DNA of 64,000 bases, taken from assembly GCA_035772405.1 (NCBI GenBank), contig JAYKKM010000176.1:62001-126000 (forward strand), read 5' to 3'. Source of the DNA: Chrysogorgia sp. JL179-B06. Its lineage: Eukaryota > Cnidaria > Anthozoa > Scleralcyonacea > Chrysogorgiidae. A program made the translations under genes and the position numbers. Of this stretch, positions 37,575-49,500 are shown in pieces. Below the pieces are notes generated by a model. It had not been told where the DNA came from, did no database searches, and saw only the letters and a list, made by a program, of their open reading frames with translations. How positions within the stretch are numbered: position 1 is the stretch's first letter; each line of letters starts with the position of its first letter.

Positions 37575-40500
37575 CGTCCGTCCGTCCGTCCGTCCGTCCG
37601 ACCGACCGTCCGTCCGTCCACACATCTGATGGTTTGATACAAGGAATGCTATGTTCTACTTACCAGAGATACAAAAGCCACAGCATCTCCATAAGAAATA
37701 TTTAATCTAAGGATACTATGAATCTATGTTAAAAACAACAATGTATATACTTAAGTAAATTATTTGAACCTAGGAGTATCTTAGGAGTATCATTAGAAGT
37801 TTGAAGTTGATCATTCAGGTTGTTGTAGTCTTGAGAAAGACTATTGTTGGTGACTGACGTTTCAACGACCTCAGCGGCGGTTACTTGACTCTGAAGATGA
37901 TCGCCGCTGAGGCCGTCGAAACGTCAGTCACTTGGACGATCAACTTCACACATCTAATGTACATACTTATATAACAAGTAATATTTGGTATTTCAGTGGA
38001 CTAAACTACATGTTCTAAGCATTTAGGAAAATATTTTAGAACATATACGTACTATACAAGATCAAAAATGCGAAAAATGCAAAATCCTGAAGGCCTTCCA
38101 GCTGGAATTGGATCCGCGATCTAAACCATCACCTTTTTGCATTTATCTCGGTTTGGTCTTACAATGTACATATTCCAACACTTGAAATTTTCCTTCACCA
38201 TAAATTCAGTTCATTCAGTTTAACTGAGTGAAAATATAGAATCTGCAGGCTACAGCCAACTTGAAAAATATTGTTTCACTATTTCATTGACCTGATAATG
38301 TAAACATAATCAATTATGTATACAGTGTTAATAGTTTTGTCCGCGTTGACCGTTAATAATCCGTTATTCATCGATAAATATAAATACACGTATATCCACT
38401 TCTAAATTAATTAACCGTTTATCTGAACTGAAAAAGTAGAGTGCTGCGTAGATAGTGTTTTGGATATATAGCAAAGTGAAAAGGTGGTAAACTGCCAAGA
38501 TTTTTAGTGACGAAATACTGACGTTTTGAGCGGAGCCCTTCATCAGAGTAAGACGAGATGAAATAAAATAAATAGGGCTTATATTGTCACAAGTAGAAAG
38601 TAGCCAATCAAATGCACGGGAGATAAACAAACTAATAATTAATGAGATGCGAAAAGTTAAATCATTTGCTATTTTTACAGTCGATCAGCAGGGGGGGGGG
38701 GGAGAAATGACAGGTCCAATATCTGTAATGAAGATGGCATAAGTTTTGCCAAAACATGTCTACAATAAAAAAGTTTGTCGTATACTGTATATTTGAAAAT
38801 TTATTATTACTTTAGTGCTTGTTAGAACATATTAAAATACGTTTATATTTAATAAAACAAATTCAGAAAGTATAATAAATTATTTAAAACAATACACAAA
38901 AATTGGTGAGTAAAAAAATTCCAGTTTTTGGAAATAAAAGGTTGGGTAATCCTGGCCTAAAAATAAATAGTGCAATTGAGTCAAACACATACCTTCACAA
39001 GATCCTTAAAAAAATTTCTTCCTTCATTCTTTTTATATTCAACAGCAGCATGAAATATCTTTTCCCAGCCAGCTATAAATAATGTTAAATAAACACAATT
39101 AATATGACAGACTTCAAAAATGTTACACTGCATTACAGTATCAGACAACGCAACGTAACTTAAAAGTTACTGTGCATGACCCAACGTTTCGATACTCCAA
39201 TCTAGTGTCTTCATCAGGGGTGATCGTTGTGAAGTTAGGATGATCCCTATTTATTCCCTCATAGAACCGATGATGACGTTATCTATTAACAAGATACAAA
39301 TAAGCTTCTGGTAATAAACCACCGTCATCGCGATTCAATGGGGCGTAGCCGTGCAATGACTGTGATCAGGAGTACATCGGTCAGACTAAACGTCAGTTTC
39401 GTACGCGTTTAAAAGAACACCAAAAAGGCTGTTTTCTTTTCGAAAAAGGAAAATTCTGCTTTATCGGAGCATGCGTGCGTAACCTACCATGAGATTGCGT
39501 GAGAAAATTCCAAAATTATTACCACTAATCCGCGGTACCATCAGAGACGTTGTTTGGAGGCTTGGCATATCAATAGCGCCCACGCCCATCACCTGGTTGC
39601 GTTGGGAAATTATTTGTTGCATTACAGTATGTTTAATATGTACTTGAGTTTCTTACAAAAATAATGATCCTTTGATAGAAAGATGTGGACATGTGGGTGT
39701 ATTTGACTAGCACTTGCTTTAGGTAAGATATCCCATAATAAACTAGGTAATGTAAACGTCTTGTCCTGACTCAAACGACTTTTTAAACCTGTTGAAAAAC
39801 AAATCAAGACATTACTGTCATTATACTGGGATGTTAATATAATATTCAAAATATGAATTAAACAAAAACATGACTACATGCAACTCACCACTTCTGCGTT
39901 AAATCCATCAGATCTAAGAACTGAAAAGGTTACAAGTACAGTATTAGAAGTAATCTAGGTAAGGATGTTAGTCTTCCCCACTGACCCTTGGGCCAGATAA
40001 GACCCAGAGTGCAAATACTGTAGGACCTAGGCTAGAGCTATTATAGACCCTATGTACAACAAGATTAATCTATTATGAGTTTATCTACATACAAGTACAT
40101 TACGTAATATATTATACACAAGATGGCGTTTATTATCTGATTTAAAAACAACGAGAAGTGTGTTGAAAAACGAGGTGATAGCCAAGTTCTTTAACCAACT
40201 TCGAGGTGTTTTTGAATCAGATAATAAACGCCTTTCGAGTGTATAATATAGTTTCTCAAACGAACCAGTATTTTAAGAGAAATGTGTGGGAAAAGTTAGC
40301 TTGATTTATGGACGTTTATTACCACATATCCAAACAACGTCTCGGTTATGACTTTCCTTTGTGTTTTCCTCATGAATTATTAATGAGTTTGAGAATGTAA
40401 TATAATACAAGGATCAAATCTTCAAATGTTTCTGAGTCCCATGCAGACAGGGATCATGATAACCAGTATCCTTCTGATTTCCAGTAAGACTCAGAATGGT

Positions 40501-43500
40501 GAGAAAAGGGTAATATAAATATAGGGCAATTCCATGTAACGGACATTACACAGTTTGTCAAATGTTGAATCTTTTACCATTGTTTCATTTTGAATTAGAA
40601 ATTTTGATAAGTGAACAACAATTGATGTTCAACTTACTAATTTTTCAGAGTGCTTTGGAAAATGTCATATATTTACATCATATCACAATATTTTGCGTAA
40701 CGGACATTACTCCAGAAAAGACATGCCTATTTTAGTACTTTTTCAAACAACATATCTTCTCAATTACAATGATTGTTACAACAAAACACCTAAATTATGA
40801 ATCCATTTGCTTAAATAAATGCATATGGCATAAATAAATCATTGTTACTAATAAATAATTAAATGTATAATTGTTACTAAGCTTATTCCCTTTTGACCTG
40901 TATGTTGGATAACATTTTACCTTTTTTTGAAATAAATAACAAATTTGTGTGTAACGGACATTACACAGAAGCCGTAACGGACATTACACTTTTGTCTCAT
41001 GCTTCTTTATTAATATTTGTCCCGAAAGTTATCCAATTTGATAGGGGATTGGATTTAAAACAAATTTAATCCATTGTAATATTTTCAACAATCAACCAAA
41101 ATACTGCTTTTTGCTTTTTTAAGCATACATGTAGTATGCACACATTGTAAATGTTGTGTAAAAACCTTAATTTCATGTAAAATTGTAACTATTATATTAT
41201 ATTATATATAAAATTGTAACTAAAATTGTAACTAAATTGTAACTTAAAGTAAATTTGAAGAATTACAACACTGTATTTGGATGTTGGCAAAGTTAGACGT
41301 TTTTTATAGCTAAAAAGCATAAAGAGGATAAAATTTCCTTAGCCACTAAGGGCTCTTGCTTAATTTAAGAAATCACAAAAATGCATTTAAACATGGAATT
41401 GCCCTATAGTGTATATAATTATACTGCCAGTAGCTATGTACAGTAGTTGTCACTATATATCACATTGTGTATTGTCTTACTCATTACCCTGTTAATAACA
41501 TCAGAATTCACACCTGCTCTTCATTAAATTCCAATGGATTGTGATGTTTCCAAAGAATAAGGCTATGAAACTTTTCAATTTTAAATGTATTGGCAACTAT
41601 AAGAATAACATTTAATAAAACAAATAAGTTTACCTTAAATAATCCTTTCCTCCCCAGTATCAACATACATATTCTCCTTATTGGTCTCCAAGTATTTCTT
41701 ACACTACTAGTTGGGAGAAGTTGTTTTAAAACACTGTTTACCTTTGGTGATCTATTCCTTTATTCTCATTACCTCTATACTTGTTTAACTACTGATATTA
41801 TTAGGAGAAAATAGGTACTGATAACTCTTGGGGCATAAAGGGTTAAATGTGACTTGTATAGCTAAGTGCATGTTATTTCAATATACATGTATAGTTTACT
41901 ATCTTGGGGATAGTTTTAAAGAAGTACCAGAATCTCGAAAGTAACCGCCCTCCGATAGTAACCGCCCCTTCGAAAGTAGCCGCCTTTTTAAAAAATTACT
42001 ATGAAAAATCGAAAGTAGCTGCCCTTCTTAAAGTAACCGCCCACTCGAAAGTAGCTGCCCTTCTTAAAGTAACCGCCCTCTCGAAAGGCTGAAAATTTCT
42101 GTTATGAAAGAAAAAGCAATTAATAAATGGAACAGACAACTTTAGAAACGTTGTGCGATAATTAATAAAGTGGTTCAAATAAAATGCACACTGCACCTTG
42201 GCTGATGGATGGATTCTCCGTCGATATTCGACGTTGAGGGAACCATGCTAACATTCCAGAGACTTGTAGATCCATAGATATTCGTAGTTCAATATGGTCA
42301 TGAATGGGTATGGTATTACCACTATGCCACTGCCGATACAAAAACTAGCAACTCCAAAGTAACCGCCCTCTGAAAGTAGCCACCCTCGGTTACTTTCCAG
42401 ATTCTACGGTATTGTACAACGTAGACAGTGCAGTAGAAATACAAATTGAAAACTCTAAAAGGTTGGTGTTCTGCCGAAATAGTATGTTAGGAGGTCTAAC
42501 ATTTGGAGCGAAGACCCTTCATCACAGAGTGAAACGTAAAGAGGACTTTTCATTCAGCTCTGACAAAGGGCCTAATTGTTTAGTTGGTAGTTTACCTACT
42601 TGTGACACAATGTTTTGATTCCAAATATCCAATTCGATCTTTTCCAGTTTGGCTAAACAAATAGAAAAATGTCCTTCAGACAGAACTCTGCGCAGCACTT
42701 ACTGTACTTACAGTAATTTGTTGCAGCCCCAACAAGTTACTGTACATGACAATATTATATATAATTATGTTCAACCTAAAAATGTTAATATATAATTACA
42801 TCTGAAGGACATTTTCACACACAGTAATAAAAAAATTAGGATATTATAATGCACAGTACCTTTTGTAATTACAAAAATCACATGTTTCTTGGCTACTTTG
42901 GATTAAATTTTTCACACTATGGAAATCAAAAATAAAAGTATAAGTTACTAAATAAAAGTGAATACATGTACATTAATTACATGCATTAATAAATAAAAGT
43001 GTTGCTAACTAAAATTATATTCTGTTTAGAAATAAGTTCATGCATGTACCACGACAGAAAATAGATTGTTGTGATAAGCAACTTCCTGATCAGTGATATT
43101 AAAAAGTATTGTGTTATGTAGCCAGTGTAAAAATACAAATTAAATACTCTAAAAGGATGGTTTATGTAGTGCCAAAATAGTGTGTACAAGGTCTCAAGTG
43201 AAGGCCCTTCTTGAAGCTCTTTGTCTTTCACTCTCTGACTAAGGACCATTGCTCAAATTGTTAGACCCCTACGGCCTACACATACTATTTCGTCAGGCTC
43301 TTGGGGGGGGGGGGAGGTTGGGGCAGAGGAAACGGAAAAGTCCCCCTTACGAGCCCTCTGCCCCAATCCCCCTCCGCCCTCCGCCCTCTGCCCCAATCCC
43401 CCCCACCCCCCAAGAGCCTAACTTAATTCTGATCAACTTTTTGGCACACTTTATTCATTAGGAACTTGAAATTTGCACACCCCTTCATTATTTTGTGAGG

Positions 43501-46500
43501 TGTTTACCACCGCCACGCTTTGCCACCTAATATTTTGGGAAGTATCCACCATTGACTGGTACAGTACAATGAGTACATACTACTTTTCTGCATCTGGTCC
43601 ACCTCCAAAACCAGGTCTTTTGTTTCTTAAAGGATTAATCAATGTTCCATCTTTTGTGTATTTGTTCATGATGAATAAAATAAACTAGAAAAAGGAAAAA
43701 TAGAACAGGTCAAACTGTTAGGTTAATAATGCCCTACTACAGTGCCACTAATCCCTCAAAAATATTTGTTGCAATTCCAAATCTAGAAGGCATATGGGGA
43801 CAAATACAGACAAAATAAATGAAAAGTGATTACTGGTAATGAAAATTGATTAACCTCCTCACCCTAAACAACACCCACCCCAAATACTGTACACTGTCTA
43901 TCAAATTCTGAATCACAAAACAATATTTTATTCACTAACAAAGTTGAGCTTACCTGATGTTTGGTTTTCTCAAGCAAATCATTATTATTGTTAAACCACT
44001 TTAATACCTTAAAATTTTTATATTATAGTAAATACATGTGAATGAATAAACAAACAAATGAATGGACTACTGGATTGATGGATGAAATAAGGGATGGATG
44101 AAATAAGGGATGGATGAAATAAGGGATGGATGAAATAAGGGATGGATGAAATAAGGAATGGAGGGAGGGAGGATGGAAGAGAGGAAGGAAGGGAGGGAAG
44201 AAGGAATAAAGGAATGCAGTAATGAAAGAAGGCAGGGATGAAGGAAGGGAAGAAGGAATGGAGGAATGCAGTAATGGAGGAACGAAGGAAGGAATGGAGG
44301 AATGCAGTAACAAAGGAAGGAAGGAAGGAAGGAATGAAGGGAAGAAGGAATGTAGTAATGAAGGAAGGAATGAAGGGAAGAAGGAATGGAGGAATGCAGT
44401 AATGGAGGAATGGAGGGATGAAGGAAGGAAAGAAGGAATGGAGGAATGCAGTAACAAAGGAAGGAAGGAAGGAATGAAGGGAAGAAGGAATGTAGTAATG
44501 AAGGAAGGAATGAAGGGAAGAAGGAATGGAGGAATGCAGTAACAAAGGAAGGAAGGGATGAAGAGAAGAAGGAATGTAGTAATGAAGGAAGGAATGAAGG
44601 GAAGAAGGAATGGAGGAATGCAGTAACAAAGGAAGGAAGGAATGAAGGGAAGAAGGAGTGTAGTAATGAAGGAAGGAATGAAGGGAAGAAGGAATGGAGG
44701 AATGCAGTAACAAAGGAAGGAAGGAATGAAGGGAAGAAGGAATGTAGTAATGAAGGAAGGAATGAAGGGAAGAAGGAATGGAGGGATGCAGTAACAAAGG
44801 AAGGAAGGAATGAAGGGAAGGAAGGAATGTAGTAATGAAAGAAGGAATGAAGGGAAGAAGGAATGGAGGAATGCAGTAATGAAGGGAGGGAAGAAGGAAT
44901 GGAGGAATGCAGTAATGGAGGAAGGGATGAAGGAAGGGAAGAAGGAATGGAGGAATGTAGTAATGAATGAAGGAATGAAGGGAAGAAGGAATGGATGAAT
45001 GCAGTAATGAAGGAAGGCAGGGATGAAGGAAGGAAGGGAGGGAAGAAGGAATGGAGGAATGCAGTAATGGAGGAAGGGAGGGATGAAGGAAGGGAGGGAT
45101 GAAGGAAGGGAGGAAGGCAGAGATGAAGGAAGGGAGGGAAGAAGGAAGGGAGGGAAGAGTAATGAAGGAAGGCAGGGATGAAGGAAGGGAAGAAGGAATG
45201 CAGCAATTAAGGAAGGGAAGAAGGAAGAAAGGAAGGGAAGAAGGAATGGAGGAATGCAGTAATGGAGGAAGGCAGGGATGAAGGAAGGGAGCGAAGAAGG
45301 AATGGAGGAATGCAGTAATGAAGGAAGGAAGGGATGAAGGAAGGAAGGAAGGGAAGAAGGAATGGAGGAATGCAGTAATGGAGGAAGGCAGGGATGAAGG
45401 AAGGGAAGAAGGAATGGAGGAATGCAGCAATTAAGGAAGGGAAGAAGGAAGGAAGGGAAGAAGGAATGGAGGAATGCAGTAATGAAGGAAGGCAGGGATG
45501 AAGGAAGGGAAGAAGGAATGGAGGAATGCAGTAATGGAGGAAGGCAGGGAAGAAGGAAGGGAAGAAGGAATGGAGGAATGCAGCAATTAAGGAAGGGAAG
45601 AAGGAAGGAAGGGAAGAAGGAATGGAGGAATGCAGTAATGGAGGAAGGCAGGGATGAAGGAAGGGAAGAAGGAATGGAGGAATGCAGCAATTAAGGAAGG
45701 GAAGAAGGAAGGAAGGAAGGGAAGAAGGAATGGAGGAATGCAGTAATGAAGGAAGGCAGGGATGAAGGAAGAAGAAGGAATGCCGTAATTAAGGAAGGGA
45801 AGAAGGAATGGAGGAATGCAGTAATGGAGGCAGGGATGAAAGAAGGAAGGGAGGGAAGAAGGAATGGAGGAATGCAGTAATGAAGGAAGGGAAGAAGCGA
45901 TGCAGTAATGAAGGAAGGGAAGAAGGAATGGAGGAATGCAGTAACGAAGGAAGGGAAGAAGGAATGTAGGAATGCAGTAATGAAGGAAGGAAGGGAAGAA
46001 GGAAGGGAAGAAGGAATGGAGGAATGCAGTAATGAAAGAAGGAATGAAGTAAGGCAAGGATGAAGGAAGAGAGGGAAGAAGAATGCAGTAATGGAGGAAT
46101 GCAGTAATGGAGGAAGGCAGTAATGGAGGAAGGCAGTAATGGAGGAAGGCAGTAATGGAGGAAGGCAGTAATGGAGGAAGGCAGTAAGAGAGGAAGGCAG
46201 GGATGAAGGGAGGGAAGAAGGAATGGGGGAATGCAGTAATGGAGGAAGGCATTCTCTCTTTTGTAAATCCTCTTACAGTATATTACTGTAAGTTATGAAA
46301 TGTAAAGTAATAATCTACCTTTTTAGAAAATGTATGTGACAAAACAACTTCAGAGTCACTTTTTCGAAAATAAAATAATGTTGAAAATAAATTGAAAGCT
46401 GATCTGGAAAAAAAGATATAAAAATGTATAATGATTACTGTAACCAATCATCATGATATTGGTTTATTTTAAATAAACACAGTTTTTCCTGCTTATGTGG

Positions 46501-49500
46501 GGGTATACTACAGTAATATGCAGGGGCGGACTGGTAGCAGGAAAGTTACCGGGAAATTGGATGAAAGGGGCGCCTGACTTGTCTTCGTGGGGGCGCAAAA
46601 CGGCAAAACCGAGGGGGCGCACCGGGAAATTTCGCGGTCGGCCGGTGAACCTCTGGTAATATGTCAGTCTTCATCTCCTGCCTAACACATCTGCCCTCCT
46701 TAATCCTAGTATCCACATATCCTCATCCACAGCCTTCTTCCATGTCATCTTTGGTTATCCTCTTGAAGCCAACCCTTCCACCTCTACCCTCATGCATCTT
46801 TTCACTCAGTCATCATCATTCTTCCTTTCCAAATACCCAAACCACCTCAATCTTGTTCTTCTCAATTAATTTGCTATACACTGTACTATATATATCAATC
46901 AATCATATATGTTTGCAAGATCTGTTTCTTACCTACAAGATGCTGTCTTAGTTTTATTCCATCTGTCTAGTACTTGATAGAAATTATCTAGTCTAACATA
47001 TTCACTTATGCATTTGTCTTTGTGGACCTTAAACAACAACAATAAAAATTAAAATACTTTTTTGACATGTTGCTATCTAGAGAAAACCAAGAAATAAATG
47101 TTGTACATAATAACGACTTAAAATTAGACATTCTACCTATGTAGTATTTACAGCAGAAATAAAAGTGCCAAAATAGTGTAATGTTCAAGTGGATGAACAA
47201 GAAATCAGGTATTTGTTTGATAAAACATATATTATAAAACAATTATATCATTTTCTCTCATCCAAAGCTCATGGTATAATTGTATGTAAACTATCTAGTT
47301 ATACAATAAAATACAAACTAGTAACAACTACAAAGTATTTCCAAATCTCACAGGTTACTAAATGTTTCATGTGAGGCCCTTTCACCAAAGTAATTTTAAC
47401 ATGCATTATCACCAATATACAAAGCCAAATGTCAAACTGCCCTCTTGAAAACACTCAAAGTGGCGGGCCAATAATGAACTAGTTGGGCCGCAAATATGTT
47501 TGCAGCCCTGCTTATCATTGATCTTATGATTATGAACTGCATCTTTAACCAAATTAATGGTGCATTTCTGATAATGATAATAACCCGTCAACTTTTGTCA
47601 GGTCATATTGTTTATTTTTGGCCTGTGTACAAACATTTGTACATGTTACTACAAGCCAAAAATAAACAATATGCCCTCCAAAAGTCATGTTATTCCCTTC
47701 ACTGAAAATGTCAGTTTAGTAGTGATCACCACCTTTACCTGTCTTTTATTTGATAATACATTGCCTATGGCTCACTACTTTGATTTCACTGTATACATAG
47801 TTTAATTTGATAAAATACATGTACAGTATTTGTATAATATACAGGTACTCAAGTCTATAAATAGACTCATTCTGGGAGTTAAATGGGTCAAATTGGGCCA
47901 ATCCATTTAATAATTATATACTACAGTTTTTGGCATGCAACTGCTATGTAAAGCCTAGATATTCTAGGGCAGGGCTCAAATTTAAAATTTTGGATCGAAG
48001 GACAGAAATGTCCTAGGACATTGCCTTTTAATTTGGCTATATCGTCGGCCATTTCTTTTTTACCTAGGCCAAATTTTTAACTGAAATAAACATACTTACA
48101 ACTCTATAACCAAGTCGAAAAAAAAATTGGTCAACACAAACTCTAACCAGATAAAAGTACTTCCATTAAAATATTTCGTAAATAAAGTATTTCACTTATT
48201 AGATTTTATAGAGTTGCCATTTCGAATCCTTCGAATTCTGAATCATTGTCACTGTCGGTGTCATCATCATCACTGTCAGACATTGCTGCTCCATCTTTCT
48301 GTTTTGGTCATGGTCCATATGGCTTAATGTTTGTATGTCTATGGCGAACATGCACGTATGGCAAACCGCACCTACCGTTACGGACACTTGTGTGTTGGGG
48401 ATCCATCTGAACAAATACGCATGATTTTTTTATTATGCCCGTTCCAAGGGACAGACGACATTGTCTTTTGACAGCAGGGTCCGAGTTAGCGCGCTGCAAA
48501 ACAGCTTCGCATTTTCTTTAGTGTCACAATGTAGCATACTGTAGCGTCTAATTACAACGTTGTGTAGCGTCTTACAACGTTGCGTAACGTATTACAACGT
48601 AGTTTAACGCCTTCTAACGTAGCGTAACGTCTTTCCTAACGCCTTACAACTTTACGTAACGTCGTACAACGTTGCGTAACGTCGTACAACGTTGCGTAAC
48701 GCCTTCTAACGTAGCGTAACGTCTTACAACGTAGCGTCTTACAACGTATAGCATTAAACGTCTTCCGTGTAACGTCTTACAACTTTACGTAGCGTCGTAC
48801 AACTTTACGTAGCGTCGTAAAACATAGCGTAACGTCTTTCCACGTAGCGTAACGTCTTACAACGTAGCGTAACGTCTTACAACGTAGCCTAACGTCTTAC
48901 AACGTAGCGTAACGTCTTACAACGTAGCGTAACGTCTTACAACGTAGCCTAACGTCTTACAACGTAGCGTAACGTCTTACAACGTAGCCTAACGTCTTAC
49001 AACGTAGCGTAACGTCTTACAACGTAGCGTAACGTCTTACAACGTAGCCTAACGTCTTACAACGTAGCGTAACGTCTTACAACGTAGCCTAACGTTTTAC
49101 AACGTAGTGTCCTATAATTGACGTTTACATCACTTGCGTTGCGTCCACGGTGAACTTGGTTACGGTACTTAAAATTAGCTTCGCAATTCTCAGAAAAATC
49201 ACTTCGCAAATTCTCGAAATTTTCAAAATCGCTTCGCAATTTGCGATGCGCTAATTCGGACTTAATTCGGACGTTCAGTTCTCGCCTTCGAGTGAAATTT
49301 GAAACTAAAAACTGTTTTTCCCCAGTTAATTATGTTAACAAGTTTGAAAATTTTTGACAGTCCGTATATCCACGGCCAAAAGTGGCTGTAGAGTTTTAGA
49401 TAAAATTTCATCATCGACGGCTATATGCTTTTAATCGTCGGCCATGGCCGCGACTAAATTTGAGCCCTGCTAAGGGGGATGCTCTGGTGCTCATCTCCAT

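Noticed and set aside
42594..42600. Alternative donor GTAAAC at 42594 for HIT/GalT-like exon 7
   Set aside because: It leaves phase 2, which would force a stop in the next exon; GTAGGT four bases upstream keeps the frame and gives ESKHCVTIANTFK.
44018..46252. Phe/Leu/Pro/Ser-rich frames up to 555 residues on the minus strand
   Set aside because: Translations of the purine-rich minisatellite; several overlapping frames look equally good.
48540..49110. Regular 20-bp array considered as CRISPR
   Set aside because: The units are contiguous with no unique spacers, and the genome is eukaryotic.
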